Assembly (NCBI RefSeq): GCF_016909185.1
Contig: NZ_JAFBFH010000003.1
Location: 124,001-188,000 of the forward strand
Direction of reading: 5' to 3'
DNA from: Siminovitchia thermophila
Lineage (GTDB): Bacteria; Bacillota; Bacilli; Bacillales; Bacillaceae_C
Length of the DNA: 64,000 nucleotides
Under the pieces are notes generated by a model that ran no database searches, had not been told where the DNA came from, and was given only the letters and a program-made list of their open reading frames with translations. Of the stretch, positions 17,154 to 26,562 are shown in pieces; positions within the stretch are counted from its first letter, which is position 1; each line of letters begins with the position of its first letter. The translations under genes and the position numbers were made by a program.

Positions 17154-18356
17154 CTCCTCTTTTTTCTGATCTATCCCCATTTTTATACTGGAGGGCCCAT
17201 ACTTTTTCGTTATTTCATCGATCACGTCATAGAGGGGCTCCTTTTTTGCTTCTCTTTCGTAGGAAAACAGATCAAGCTGTTCGAATGCTTGATCTGCTTT
17301 TATGACGTCCTGGCCGGTGACCCCCAACAGCCTGACCGGATTCCCATTCCAATGTTTGATGAACAGTGTTTTTGCCGCCTGGTAAACATCTCGGGCCGCA
17401 GAGACCGGGTTGGGCAATGTACAGCTTCTTGTGACCGTTTCCCAATTGTTATAGCGGATCATGATCGCTATATTGTTCGTCACGTATGATTTTCTTTTTA
17501 ACCGGCTAGCGACTTTATTCGCAAGCTTCTTCAGAACGCCTAACAGTTCCGCTTGATTCGATATGTCTCTGGGCAGCGTCATCGAGTTTCCGACGCTTTT
17601 GTGGAGGGACATGGCCTCCGGATCCACTTTTCTTGTGTCTTCACCGTTTGCCCGCTCTTTCAATTGGATGCCCCGGATGCCGATCGCTGCTTGCAATTGC
17701 ATGTCGTGTGCATGTGCAAGATCTTTGATCGTAAAAACTTTAATGGAAGCCAGTTTTTCCGCGGTTTTTTCGCCGATTCCGTGCATTTCGATGACGGGCA
17801 AAGGCCAAAGAACACTCGGTATATCTCTTTTCCGGAGGACCGTTATGCCAAGCGGCTTTTTCATGCCTGATGCCATTTTGGCCAAAAACTTATTGGGAGC
17901 AATACCAATGCTGCAAGGCAAGTCCAATTGATTCGTGATCTTCGTCTGAATTTTTTTGGCTATTTGCACGGGGGTTCCCAACTCATGGCAATGAGTAATG
18001 TCGATATAGCCTTCATCTATCGATACCGGCTCCACAAGCATGCTAAATGTGCGTAAAATATCAAACATCGCTTTGGATACAAGCCTGTACCTGTCAAAGT
18101 TCGGCTTTCTCACAATCAACTGCGGGCACAGCTTTTTCGCCTCCCAGATTGGCATCGGCGCTTTGACACCATATTTTCGGGCCTCATAGCTACATGTTAC
18201 AACAATGCCTTTTCGCTGTTTCGCATCTCCGGCAATCGCGAGCGGCTTGCCTTTTAGGGATGGGTCGTATGCCATTTCAACCGATGCATAAAAACTGTTC
18301 ATGTCGACATGTAAAATGACGCGACCTTTTTTTGGATAAAACTCCCTCATCTCCAT
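17148..18356 (-). CDS. dinB: DNA polymerase IV (Y family)
   Basis: This 402-residue translesion polymerase has catalytic acidic residues in HVDMNSFYASVE (Asp18) and SIDEGYID (Asp114, Glu115). The little-finger domain occupies roughly 240-350. Near the C-terminus, QLDLF is a sliding-clamp binding motif. It copies past damaged bases at low fidelity. Location between yqjE and rnz matches B. subtilis polY1 (yqjH). A possible start codon six bases downstream would change only two residues. Confidence 0.92.
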   Translation of the reverse strand: MEMREFYPKKGRVILHVDMNSFYASVEMAYDPSLKGKPLAIAGDAKQRKGIVVTCSYEARKYGVKAPMPIWEAKKLCPQLIVRKPNFDRYRLVSKAMFDILRTFSMLVEPVSIDEGYIDITHCHELGTPVQIAKKIQTKITNQLDLPCSIGIAPNKFLAKMASGMKKPLGITVLRKRDIPSVLWPLPVIEMHGIGEKTAEKLASIKVFTIKDLAHAHDMQLQAAIGIRGIQLKERANGEDTRKVDPEAMSLHKSVGNSMTLPRDISNQAELLGVLKKLANKVASRLKRKSYVTNNIAIMIRYNNWETVTRSCTLPNPVSAARDVYQAAKTLFIKHWNGNPVRLLGVTGQDVIKADQAFEQLDLFSYEREAKKEPLYDVIDEITKKYGPSSIKMGIDQKKEES

Positions 18357-18362
18357 CAGCTT

Positions 18363-19493
18363 TTAACAGGTTTCAGCCGCTTCTTGAACGATGGCCACAA
18401 CCATTTCAGTCAGTTTTACCAGCTCCGTTATGGGCATCCGCTCATTCGTTGTATGAATTTCCTCGTAGCCAACCGCCAAGTTGACAGTGGGAATGCCAAA
18501 TCCGGCAATCACATTGGCATCACTTCCACCGCCGCTCGTCAACAGTTTGGGCTCCCTGCCGATGCTTACCGCCGCTTTTTTAGCCACTTCTACAACATGG
18601 TCTCCGTCCGAATATTTAAAACCGGGATACATGATTTCAATGTCAACTTCCGCTTTTCCACCCATTTTTTCAGCGGTTGTTTCAAAAGCGCTTTTCATTT
18701 TTTCTGTTTGAGCAAGCATTTTTTCTTCCACAAGCGACCTGGCTTCAGCCAAAATATCTACCCGGTCCGCAACAATATTCGTCGCTTGTCCTCCTTCAAA
18801 TCGCCCGATATTGGCAGTTGTTTCTTTGTCGATACGACCAAGAGGCATCTTGGCAATTGCTTTTGCGGCAATCGTGATAGCTGAAACCCCTTTTTCAGGC
18901 GCCACTCCGGCATGGGCTGTTTTTCCAAGGATAACGGCTTTTATTTTTGCCTGGGTAGGCGCAGCAACAATGATATTGCCGACTTTTTCATCACTGTCCA
19001 AAGCAAAGCCGTATTTTGCCTTGATACGCGTTGGATCCAACACTTTTGCGCCGACGAGACCGGATTCTTCCCCAACCGTAATAATAAATTGAATATCCCC
19101 ATGGGGAATGTTGTTTTCTTTTAAAATCCGAATGGATTCCAGCATTGCCGCAAGCCCGGCTTTATCGTCCGCTCCAAGGATAGTTGTTCCATCAGTGACC
19201 ACATACCCGTCTTGAACGGATGGTTTTACTCCATTGCCCGGCACAACTGTATCCATATGTGAAGTAAAATATATCGGATCTGCTTCATCCTTTGTTCCCC
19301 GTAACGTACAAATCAAGTTTCCGGCTCCATGGCCTGTCAGCTTTGCCGCATCGTCTTCAAACACCTTTACGCCCAGATCTTGAAACTTTTTAGTGAGCGC
19401 TTGGGCGATCGCGGATTCATTTTTCGTTTCCGAATCAATTTGGACCAACTCCATAAATTCATCCAGCAGCCGTTTTTCATTCACTTTTGTCAT
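18363..19493 (-). CDS. yqjE: M20 family metallopeptidase, YqjE/PepT-like
   Basis: This zinc peptidase of 376 residues has SHMDTV (metal His and catalytic Asp), GADDKAG (bridging Asp), GEESGLVGA (catalytic and metal Glu), the Asp of ALDSDE, and a C-terminal metal His near EEIHTTNE. The dimerisation domain lies between about 185 and 290. Relatives are tripeptidase T-like aminopeptidases; the physiological peptide is unknown. The start ATG follows GGAGGC. It is followed by polY after six bases and lies 28 bases after pccB, as in B. subtilis yqjD-yqjE. Confidence 0.85.
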   Translation of the reverse strand: MTKVNEKRLLDEFMELVQIDSETKNESAIAQALTKKFQDLGVKVFEDDAAKLTGHGAGNLICTLRGTKDEADPIYFTSHMDTVVPGNGVKPSVQDGYVVTDGTTILGADDKAGLAAMLESIRILKENNIPHGDIQFIITVGEESGLVGAKVLDPTRIKAKYGFALDSDEKVGNIIVAAPTQAKIKAVILGKTAHAGVAPEKGVSAITIAAKAIAKMPLGRIDKETTANIGRFEGGQATNIVADRVDILAEARSLVEEKMLAQTEKMKSAFETTAEKMGGKAEVDIEIMYPGFKYSDGDHVVEVAKKAAVSIGREPKLLTSGGGSDANVIAGFGIPTVNLAVGYEEIHTTNERMPITELVKLTEMVVAIVQEAAETC

Positions 19494-19521
19494 TAAAATG
19501 GCCTCCGTTTACTAGTTTATA

Positions 19522-21072
19522 TTACAAAGGAATATTACCGTGTTTTTTCTTTGGCCTTTCTTCCCGTTTATTGCCGAGCATTTCCAGTGCTTGAACGATT
19601 TTGATGCGTGTTTCGCGCGGGTCGATGACATCGTCAACCATTCCCCTTGCCGCTGCCACATACGGATTGGCAAACTTCTCCTTGTATTCCGAAATCTTCT
19701 TGTTTCTCGTTTCTTCCGGATGATCACTTTGCTCGATTTCCCTGGCAAAAATAATGTTTGCTGCGCCTTGAGGGCCCATGACCGCAATTTCCGCATTCGG
19801 CCAGGCAAATACGAGATCGGCACCTATCGATTTACTGTTGAGCGCCACATAGGCACCACCATATGCCTTTCTTAAAATAACAGTAATTTTAGGAACCGTC
19901 GCCTCAGAGTAGGCGTATAAAATTTTGGCTCCGTGCCTAATGATTCCGCCGTGCTCCTGCTTTATCCCCGGGAAAAATCCAGTCACATCTTCAAATGTGA
20001 TGATCGGAATATTGAATGAGTCGCAAAAGCGAATAAACCGCGCCGCTTTGTCCGATGAGTCAATATCAAGCCCTCCGGCCAGAAATTTCGGCTGGTTGCA
20101 AACAAGTCCCACCACTTTTCCACGAATCCTGGCAAAGCCAATGACAATATTTTTGGCAAACTCCTTTTGCACTTCAAAAAAAGTCCCTTCATCCACCACC
20201 TGGCTGATCACATTTCGGACGTCATAAGGTCTGATGGCATCATAGGGAACAGCATCAGCCAAATCCGGGCAATAATCATCCGATTCATCCCAAGCACTTT
20301 GAAGAGGTGCTTCTTCATTATTTTGAGGCAAGTAGGAAAGAAGCTGTCTCACCATTGACAAGACTTCCTCTTCGCTTTTTCCCCGGAAATGGGCATTTCC
20401 GCTAATCGTATTATGTACCTTTGATCCACCTAAATCCTCGGATGAAATCTGTTCACCTGTCACCGTTTCGATCACTTTTGGGCCGGTAATAAACATTTGG
20501 CTCGTCTTATCGACCATAAACACAAAATCAGTAATGGCTGGTGAGTAAACAGCACCACCGGCACACGGGCCCATAATCACGGAAATTTGCGGAATCACCC
20601 CTGAATAAATGGCGTTCCGATAAAAAACATGCCCGTAGCCATTAAGAGAGACGACTCCTTCTTGAATGCGGGCCCCCCCTGAATCATTTAACCCGATAAA
20701 CGGCGCCCCGTTTTGGGCGGCAAGATCCATCGCCTTGGCGATTTTTTCACCATGCATCTCACCCAAAGCCCCGCCAAAAACTGTAAAATCCTGAGAAAAA
20801 AGGTACACGGGACGGCCATTGACTTTACCATATCCTGTAACAACACCATCTCCTGGATATTTTGTTTTCTCCAGGCCAAAATCAGATGAACGGTGTTCAG
20901 TAAAAGGGTTCAACTCTACGAATGTCCCGGGATCCAATAACAGCTCAATTCTTTCTCGTGCGGTCAACTTTCCTTTCTGATGCTGCTTTGCGATCCGTTC
21001 ATCTCCCCCGCCAAGCTGTGCTGCCATGCGCCGATCATACAGTTCATTTATTTTATCGTATATATCAGCCAT
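19522..21072 (-). CDS. pccB: Propionyl-CoA carboxylase carboxyltransferase (beta) subunit
   Basis: This 516-residue carboxyltransferase has the two crotonase-like halves of acyl-CoA carboxylase beta subunits. The GGARIQEGV loop near 134 and the later GAKILYAYSEATVPK and GAYVALNSK segments form the oxyanion holes and CoA site. It should move the carboxyl group from biotin to propionyl-CoA to give (S)-methylmalonyl-CoA. The next-door epimerase and the mutase genes upstream support propionyl-CoA over acetyl-CoA. No dedicated biotin carboxylase/carrier subunit is encoded nearby. The ATG directly abuts the epimerase stop (TAAATG). Matches B. subtilis yqjD by position. Confidence 0.9.
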   Translation of the reverse strand: MADIYDKINELYDRRMAAQLGGGDERIAKQHQKGKLTARERIELLLDPGTFVELNPFTEHRSSDFGLEKTKYPGDGVVTGYGKVNGRPVYLFSQDFTVFGGALGEMHGEKIAKAMDLAAQNGAPFIGLNDSGGARIQEGVVSLNGYGHVFYRNAIYSGVIPQISVIMGPCAGGAVYSPAITDFVFMVDKTSQMFITGPKVIETVTGEQISSEDLGGSKVHNTISGNAHFRGKSEEEVLSMVRQLLSYLPQNNEEAPLQSAWDESDDYCPDLADAVPYDAIRPYDVRNVISQVVDEGTFFEVQKEFAKNIVIGFARIRGKVVGLVCNQPKFLAGGLDIDSSDKAARFIRFCDSFNIPIITFEDVTGFFPGIKQEHGGIIRHGAKILYAYSEATVPKITVILRKAYGGAYVALNSKSIGADLVFAWPNAEIAVMGPQGAANIIFAREIEQSDHPEETRNKKISEYKEKFANPYVAAARGMVDDVIDPRETRIKIVQALEMLGNKREERPKKKHGNIPL

Positions 21073-21486
21073 TTACCTCTCCCCCTGATCCTCTTTTTCA
21101 CAAAGTTCATACAACACTCCATGCGCCGACTTAGGGTGCATAAAGGCAACAAGCGCTCCGCCGGCTCCCCTTCTGGGCGACTCGTCTATCATCCGAATCC
21201 CCTTCTCCTTCAAATCGTTAATACGCTCCTGAATCGAACTTACACCAAATGCGATATGATGAATTCCTTCACCGCGCTTTTTCAGAAATGTGGCAATGGG
21301 ACCATCTTGATAAAGCGGTTCCAACAGTTCAATCTTAACATTATGGGCATCAAGAAACGCAACTTTCACCTTCTGGGACGCTACTTCTTCGATGGCCATA
21401 CATTGGAGGCCGAGTTGTTCAGTGTAAAAAGGCAGGGCATCTTGAATCGATTGGACCGCTATTCCGATGTGGTCTACTTTATTCAT
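21073..21486 (-). CDS. mce: Methylmalonyl-CoA epimerase
   Basis: This 137-residue protein of the vicinal-oxygen-chelate fold interconverts (S)- and (R)-methylmalonyl-CoA, linking the carboxylase to the mutase. It has two beta-alpha-beta-beta-beta units; metal ligands are the early His (VDHIGIAV), Glu or Gln in the middle, GIHHIAFGV near 92, and the C-terminal Glu (GVLYELCE). The start ATG follows GAGAGGTG. It is translationally linked to pccB and corresponds to yqjC in gene order. Confidence 0.9.
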   Translation of the reverse strand: MNKVDHIGIAVQSIQDALPFYTEQLGLQCMAIEEVASQKVKVAFLDAHNVKIELLEPLYQDGPIATFLKKRGEGIHHIAFGVSSIQERINDLKEKGIRMIDESPRRGAGGALVAFMHPKSAHGVLYELCEKEDQGER

Positions 21487-21545
21487 TTCGCACCTCTCAC
21501 ATCATTTTTTTGTCCGAACATACTTTGGAAAAAAATCAACCATGC

Positions 21546-21574
21546 TTGTCTCAATGAGTCATAGGTTATAAAAT
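21546..21574 (+). promoter_or_regulatory. Promoter of the prli42 gene
   Basis: TTGTCT at 21546-21551 and TAAAAT at 21569-21574 are separated by 17 bases, upstream of the miniprotein ribosome binding site AAGGAG. Confidence 0.6.
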
Positions 21575-21607
21575 AATATTAGAATAGGTTTCAAGGAGTG
21601 AAAACAC

Positions 21608-21703
21608 TTGTCCAATAAAAAAGTCCAGCGTGTCATTATTTTTCTCATGCTGTTAGCCATGCTTACCACTACTGTTATGGCCGGGCTGTCATTCATGCTC
21701 TAA
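21608..21703 (+). CDS. prli42: Stressosome-associated miniprotein Prli42
   Basis: This 31-codon gene starts at TTG, nine bases behind AAGGAG. The product begins LSNKKVQRVIIFLMLLAM and ends GLSFML: a short basic N-terminus followed by one membrane helix. This is the layout of Prli42, a conserved Firmicutes miniprotein that anchors the stressosome (RsbR complexes) at the membrane in Listeria. It has its own promoter and is followed by a hairpin. Length and sequence pattern are convincing; function in this species is by analogy. Confidence 0.8.
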   Translation: MSNKKVQRVIIFLMLLAMLTTTVMAGLSFML

Positions 21704-21704
21704 T

Positions 21705-21737
21705 GAAAAACAAGGCCTGCACCTGGGGAGGCCTTGT
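21705..21737. terminator. Terminator between prli42 and the L,D-transpeptidase gene
   Basis: Arms CAAGGCCT (21711-21718) and AGGCCTTG (21729-21736) form a hairpin between the convergent genes. The T run is best on the minus strand (plus-strand A at 21706-21710), so it mainly ends the transpeptidase transcript. Confidence 0.7.
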
Positions 21738-21740
21738 GAT

Positions 21741-22244
21741 TTATATTGCCCCGCTTTCGCGAGCAAGCTGTTCCATTGATTTGTCGGAATGAACGACCCA
21801 AATTTTTGTTCCGGCTTGCACCTTTTCGTATAACTCTTCAAGCGGTTTACGCCGCATGCGAATACAGCCTTGGGACACATACCTTCCGATTGAAGAAGGA
21901 TCGTTTGTACCATGCAAACCATAGGTTCTACCGTCCGTACCCCATGCATCAAATCCAATCCAGCGGGAACCAAGCGGATTACGCGGATCTCCCCCAGGAA
22001 TATTCTTTTTACGATAATATGGATTGACCGCTTTTACCTTAATCGTAAACAACCCTTCAGGAGTCAGCTCATTCCTTGCCCCTGTTGCCACTTTAGAAGA
22101 CAAAACAATTTGTCCACGATCTACTAAAGCCAGTTCATTTGTTCTTTTATTGACAATTATGAGCGTATCTCCGGGTAACACTTCCGCCCCGAAAGGCCAA
22201 AAGATCGACCCTGCCAGTAAACACAAAACAAAAACCGCGCGCAA
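21741..22244 (-). CDS. L,D-transpeptidase (YkuD domain)
   Basis: This 167-residue exported protein begins with a hydrophobic signal segment (about 1-20), followed by a YkuD domain. The active site is seen as HGTNDPSSIG (His111) and SQGCIRM (catalytic Cys127). L,D-transpeptidases cross-link or modify peptidoglycan stem peptides outside the membrane; in Bacillus several act in spore wall formation. There is no LysM domain, unlike B. subtilis YkuD. The start is TTG behind AAGGTGAAGG. It follows the tandem repeat array in the direction of transcription. Confidence 0.85.
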   Translation of the reverse strand: MRAVFVLCLLAGSIFWPFGAEVLPGDTLIIVNKRTNELALVDRGQIVLSSKVATGARNELTPEGLFTIKVKAVNPYYRKKNIPGGDPRNPLGSRWIGFDAWGTDGRTYGLHGTNDPSSIGRYVSQGCIRMRRKPLEELYEKVQAGTKIWVVHSDKSMEQLARESGAI

Positions 22245-22274
22245 AAGCCTTCACCTTTTTTCTTTGCCAGCTCC

Positions 22275-22573
22275 GACGAACAGGACGTTCTAGTGCAGGT
22301 GATGCGACAGGACGTCGCTGATTGAACCTGCCGACGAACAGGACGTTCTAGTGCAGGTGATCCGGATGGACGCCACCGATGGAACCTGCCGACGGACAGG
22401 ACGTCCTAGTGCAGATGATGCGGTAGACGCCGCTGGATTGAATCTGCCAACGGACAGGACGTCCTAGTGCAGATATGCGGCTGGACGCCGCTGGATTGAA
22501 TCTGCCAACGGACAGGACGTCCTAGTGCAGATGATGCGGCAGACGCCGCTGGATTGAATCTGCCAACGGACAG
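22275..22573. repeat. Five tandem 58-bp repeats with covarying stems
   Basis: Units start at 22275, 22333, 22391, 22449 and 22507, each exactly 58 bases, with a truncated sixth at 22565-22573. Each unit can form three stems: GAAC/GTTC or GGAC/GTCC around AGGAC; an outer GCAGGT/ACCTGC or GCAGAT/ATCTGC; and an inner GCGAC/GTCGC or GCGGC/GCCGC. Units 1-2 and 3-5 differ at paired positions so that base pairing is kept. The array lies between brxB and the transpeptidase gene. It does not match CRISPR, REP or BOX patterns. The function is unknown. Confidence 0.9.
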
Positions 22574-22730
22574 TTCATTATCGGCAAAAGACGTTCCTCC
22601 CCTTTCGCAAACAGGTCGAGAACGCCTGTCGCGAATTCGGGGTGCGCCAGCCTAGACGCCGATGAACGAGGAGCTCACGCTTTTTTGTTAGTTTGCGCTG
22701 ATGGTGAAGACTCATGCATCTTTACTAAAA
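22574..22730. other. Gap between repeat array and brxB
   Basis: No gene is visible. A short hairpin ACAGG/CCTGT lies near 22612-22630 and a T run follows GAGCTCACGC near 22682-22687, but no clear terminator could be built. Confidence 0.35.
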
Positions 22731-23168
22731 TCAAACTTCATCACAATATTGATCAAAATAGCTTTGAAGTTTGTTGACAACAGACATTGGGTCGTGGCCT
22801 TCAATTTCGTGACGCTCAACCATCGTGCAAACTTTCCCGTCCTTAAGCAATGCAAAAGACGGAGAAGAAGGCGGATAATCGGTAAAATAACTTCTTGCTT
22901 TTGCAGTAGCCTCTTTATCTTGTCCTGCAAAAACTGTTACAAGATGGTCAGGGCGCTTATCGTAATGAATGGCGTGGGCAGCAGCCGGACGAGCCACTCC
23001 TCCCGCACAGCCGCATACGGAATTAATCATAACCAACGTTGTACCTTTTCGGCCAAGCGCTTTTTCCACATCTTCAGGGGTTCTTAGTTGCTCATAACCT
23101 GCTTGTTCCATTTCTTCACGCGCTCTTTGAACTACATCATTCATAAATATATTAAAATCCATACTCAT
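22731..23168 (-). CDS. brxB: Bacilliredoxin BrxB (YqiW family)
   Basis: This 145-residue thioredoxin-fold protein of the YphP/YqiW family carries the characteristic CGC active site (Cys52 and Cys54 in SVCGCAGG). Bacilliredoxins remove bacillithiol from oxidised protein thiols. Length and gene neighbourhood match YqiW (BrxB). The ATG at 23168 with AAAGGAGCG was chosen; an upstream frame of 13 codons precedes that site. The presence of this gene implies that the organism makes bacillithiol. Confidence 0.92.
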   Translation of the reverse strand: MSMDFNIFMNDVVQRAREEMEQAGYEQLRTPEDVEKALGRKGTTLVMINSVCGCAGGVARPAAAHAIHYDKRPDHLVTVFAGQDKEATAKARSYFTDYPPSSPSFALLKDGKVCTMVERHEIEGHDPMSVVNKLQSYFDQYCDEV

Positions 23169-23281
23169 TTTTGTCGCTCCTTTTTGGGGGTTTCTATTGC
23201 CTATCATAACAATTCGTTCAATATTTTTTCAACTGCTGAAACTTTTGGTTTAATTTTTTGTAAAGCGGGTAAGATATAAAT

Positions 23282-23347
23282 ACATCTAGATCCATACCCC
23301 TAAACTCCCTAGATGTCTTTTGGACAGCAAGCCGCTGTCCGTTTTTT
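23282..23347 (+). ncRNA. Candidate small RNA with C-rich loop and terminator
   Basis: A hairpin with arms ACATCTAG (23282-23289) and CTAGATGT (23310-23317) displays a C-rich loop (CCATACCCC and TCCC). It is followed by a textbook terminator, GGACAGC/GCTGTCC then GTTTTTT (23322-23347). TATAAA at 23275 could serve as -10 box. No plus-strand gene ends here, so the terminator must serve a short transcript. C-rich loops next to a terminator are typical of small RNAs that pair with ribosome binding sites, such as RoxS/RsaE or FsrA. Identity with one of those is only a suspicion. Confidence 0.5.
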
Positions 23348-23375
23348 ATTGGAGGAGCGAACAGTTGAGCTTATC

Positions 23376-24398
23376 CTATTTTCCATTAAAAACAGTAAAA
23401 AGTTGATCGCAGGCTTTTTTAACCGTTATTTCTTCACTCATCACTTGATGCTCCATTTTTGGCAACAGTTTTTTTATCTCCGCATGCTCAAAGAAGAGCT
23501 TTTGCAGCCGTGCATCAATGAGCGAGTACAACCAGTCTTTTGCCTGCTTTTTTCGTCTGCTTTCAAAAACACCTGATGACTTCGTCTCTTTTGCAAATTG
23601 TTGAATGATCTCCCATACATCTTCCATTCCGGTCCCCTTTAATGAAGAACACGGAAGCGCCCGTGGAGTCCAGCCGTTGGTTGGAGATTGAACGAAGTGC
23701 AACATTTGCTTAAATTCTCTTGCTGTTTTCTTGGCAAGTTCCACATTATCCCCGTCCGCTTTATTGACTATAATAGCATCAACGAGTTCCATGATGCCTT
23801 TTTTCATACCTTGAAGCTCGTCTCCCGCCCCGGTAATCGCAAGCATCATGAAAAAATCAACCATTCCCCTTACAATTCCTTCACTTTGCCCGACACCGAC
23901 CGTCTCAACCAGAATGACATCATACCCTGCCGCTTCACAGACAAGGATCGTTTCCCGAGTTTTACGGTGTACACCGCCAAGTGTGCCTTCGGAAGGCGAG
24001 GGGCGAATAAAAGCGTTGGGATGTTTGGACAGTTGTTCCATCCTTGTTTTATCCCCCAGAATGCTTCCTCCCCGAATCGCTGAGCTGGGATCAACCGCCA
24101 ACACGGCTACACGATGGCCCAGCTCGCACAGCATGAGACCAAATGCTTCAATAAAAGTGCTTTTACCTGCCCCTGGCACACCCGTAATCCCGATTCTGAT
24201 CGAATTTCCAGTATGGGGAAGCAGACGCTGGAGCAGTTCGCCAGCCGATCTTTCATGGCGGGGCGCATTGCTTTCAATTAACGTAATGGCCTTTGAAAGA
24301 AACATCCGGTCACGGTCAAGTACCTTGTTGCAGTACTCATCCACATTTGGTTCCAGTTGGCTTCGCTTGATAAATTTTCTATATTTCCGCTCATCCAT
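23376..24398 (-). CDS. meaB: Methylmalonyl-CoA mutase-associated GTPase MeaB
   Basis: This 340-residue G3E GTPase protects and reloads the B12 cofactor of methylmalonyl-CoA mutase. The P-loop is GVPGAGKS (about 77-84), with the DPSS switch region, ETVGVGQSE near 164-172 and the base-recognition motif VNKAD near 211. The ATG at 24398 overlaps the end of the mutase large subunit gene by eight bases; other possible starts lie at 24419 (ATG) and 24425 (TTG). Overlap with mutB is typical of a chaperone made together with its client. Confidence 0.92.
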   Translation of the reverse strand: MDERKYRKFIKRSQLEPNVDEYCNKVLDRDRMFLSKAITLIESNAPRHERSAGELLQRLLPHTGNSIRIGITGVPGAGKSTFIEAFGLMLCELGHRVAVLAVDPSSAIRGGSILGDKTRMEQLSKHPNAFIRPSPSEGTLGGVHRKTRETILVCEAAGYDVILVETVGVGQSEGIVRGMVDFFMMLAITGAGDELQGMKKGIMELVDAIIVNKADGDNVELAKKTAREFKQMLHFVQSPTNGWTPRALPCSSLKGTGMEDVWEIIQQFAKETKSSGVFESRRKKQAKDWLYSLIDARLQKLFFEHAEIKKLLPKMEHQVMSEEITVKKACDQLFTVFNGK

Positions 24399-26562
24399 CG
24401 ATCTCGACCACTTCCTCATATCCAAGACGCCTGTAAATTTCCTCGATTACTTTTTGAGCGGCCACTGGTATGACCGTACCCGGTCCAAAAATCGCGGATG
24501 CCCCCTGCTTTTTGAGAAACTCGTAGTCCCCTGGTGGAATGACTCCGCCAATGACAACAACGATATCCCCTCTCCCCAACTTATTTAATTCCTCTACCAG
24601 CTTGGGCAGAAGTGTTTTATGGCCGGCAGCCAATGAACTGACACCGATCACATGAACGTCGTTTTCTGCCGCTTGTTTGGCTGTTTCCTCCGGTGTTTGA
24701 AACAATGGACCGATGTCTACATCAAAACCAAGGTCTGCAAAGGCGGTCGCGATCACTTTTGCCCCGCGGTCATGTCCGTCCTGTCCCATTTTGGCGATCA
24801 GTATGCGTGGTCTTCGCCCTTCATTTTCCAGGAATTCATCAGCCATTTTTTTGACGACCCTGATTTCTTCTTCATTAGAATAATGGGAGCTGTAAACGCC
24901 AGATACCGAGCGGATCACCGCTTTATGCCTGCCACAAGCTTTTTCAATGGCTCCTGAGATTTCACCGAGGGTTGCTCTTGCCCGGGCGGCTTCCACGGCA
25001 AGCTCAAGCAAGTTGGCATCGTTTTTTTCCGCGCATTCGGTTAACATGCGTAAAGCCGCTTGGACTTTTTCTTCAGATCGATTTTGTTTTAACTGCTGAA
25101 TGCGCTCAAGCTGTCTTCTTCGTACTTCTTCATTATCAATGTCCAATATGTCAATTTCTTCTTCTTCGTCGATTGGATAGTGGTTAACACCGATAATCGT
25201 TTCTTTCTTTGAATCGATATAGGCTTGCCTTCTTGCTGCGGCTTCTTCAATTCTCATTTTCGGAAGACCGGTCTCGATTGCTTTCGTCATGCCGCCCAAA
25301 TCTTCTATCTCGTTGATATGTTGCCACGCCCGATCCATAAGCTCCTGGGTGAGAGATTCGACATAATAAGAACCGCCCCAAGGATCAATGACATTTGTAA
25401 TACCCGTTTCCTCCTGCAAAAACAATTGCGTATTCCGGGCGATCCGCGCCGAAAAGTCTGTCGGCAAGGCGATTGCCTCATCAAGCGCATTTGTATGGAG
25501 GGATTGGGTATGCCCCATCACTGCTGCGTGAGCTTCAATTAACGTCCTGATGACATTGTTAAAAGGATCCTGCTCCGTTAGACTCCATCCGGACGTTTGA
25601 CTGTGTGTCCTTAACGCCAATGATTTCGGATTTTTCGGTTGAAACGGACTCATAAGCTGGGCCCACATCGTTCTGGCGGCCCGCAACTTTGCCACTTCCA
25701 TAAAATAATTCATCCCAATGCCCCAGAAAAACGAAAGGCGCGGTGCAAAGGAATCAATATCCAAGCCCGCTTGAAGGCCTGTTCTTACGTACTCCAAACC
25801 ATCCGCAAGCGTATAGGCAAGTTCAATGTCCGCGGGAGCACCGGCTTCCTGCATATGGTAGCCGGAAATCGAGATGCTGTTGAATTTGGGCATATGCTTG
25901 GACGTATACTCAAAAATATCTCCGATAATTCTCATGGACATGTCGGGTGGATAAATATATGTGTTCCGCACCATATATTCTTTTAAAATATCATTTTGGA
26001 TCGTTCCGGCAAGCTGCTCTTTTTTGACCCCCTGCTCCTCCGCCGTTACGATATAAAAAGCCATGATCGGCAAAACCGCACCGTTCATCGTCATCGATAC
26101 CGACATTTGATCGAGTGGAATTCCGTCGAACAATATTTTCATATCAAGAATGGAATCAATGGCAACTCCCGCTTTTCCCACATCGCCTTCCACCCGTGGA
26201 TGGTCTGAATCATATCCGCGGTGCGTCGCCAGATCAAAAGCCACCGACAAGCCTTTTTGACCCATCGCTAAATTCCGCCGGTAAAAGGCGTTGCTTTCTT
26301 CGGCGGTGGAAAATCCGGCATATTGCCTAACCGTCCAAGGGCGATTCACGTACATGGTTGGATAAGGTCCTCTTGTATAAGGAGCTATCCCGGGCATCGT
26401 GTCCACAAATCGCAATCCGGCCAGATCCTCTTTTGTATATAAAGGCTTCACTTTAATATGCTCATTTGTTTCAAAAGCATTTTCAATACTGAATGTTTCA
26501 GCCGTAGTATTTTCATATTGAAATATTGGCTGAATGGTTTGGAATTCCGGTTTTTTATCCAT
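24391..26562 (-). CDS. mutB: Methylmalonyl-CoA mutase, large (catalytic) subunit
   Basis: This 723-residue subunit converts (R)-methylmalonyl-CoA to succinyl-CoA with adenosylcobalamin. The catalytic TIM barrel covers about 40-560. The C-terminal B12-binding domain has the DGHDRG motif (DxHxxG, near residue 606) whose His coordinates cobalt, followed by the GVSSLAAGH and GGVIP segments. The start ATG at 26562 has GGAGG nine bases upstream and overlaps the last codons of mutA. A longer frame upstream would lie inside mutA and was rejected. Confidence 0.95.
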   Translation of the reverse strand: MDKKPEFQTIQPIFQYENTTAETFSIENAFETNEHIKVKPLYTKEDLAGLRFVDTMPGIAPYTRGPYPTMYVNRPWTVRQYAGFSTAEESNAFYRRNLAMGQKGLSVAFDLATHRGYDSDHPRVEGDVGKAGVAIDSILDMKILFDGIPLDQMSVSMTMNGAVLPIMAFYIVTAEEQGVKKEQLAGTIQNDILKEYMVRNTYIYPPDMSMRIIGDIFEYTSKHMPKFNSISISGYHMQEAGAPADIELAYTLADGLEYVRTGLQAGLDIDSFAPRLSFFWGIGMNYFMEVAKLRAARTMWAQLMSPFQPKNPKSLALRTHSQTSGWSLTEQDPFNNVIRTLIEAHAAVMGHTQSLHTNALDEAIALPTDFSARIARNTQLFLQEETGITNVIDPWGGSYYVESLTQELMDRAWQHINEIEDLGGMTKAIETGLPKMRIEEAAARRQAYIDSKKETIIGVNHYPIDEEEEIDILDIDNEEVRRRQLERIQQLKQNRSEEKVQAALRMLTECAEKNDANLLELAVEAARARATLGEISGAIEKACGRHKAVIRSVSGVYSSHYSNEEEIRVVKKMADEFLENEGRRPRILIAKMGQDGHDRGAKVIATAFADLGFDVDIGPLFQTPEETAKQAAENDVHVIGVSSLAAGHKTLLPKLVEELNKLGRGDIVVVIGGVIPPGDYEFLKKQGASAIFGPGTVIPVAAQKVIEEIYRRLGYEEVVEIDG

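Noticed and set aside
22275-22573. Tandem array considered as a CRISPR
   Set aside because: The copies are contiguous 58-bp units without unique spacers, and no cas gene is near.
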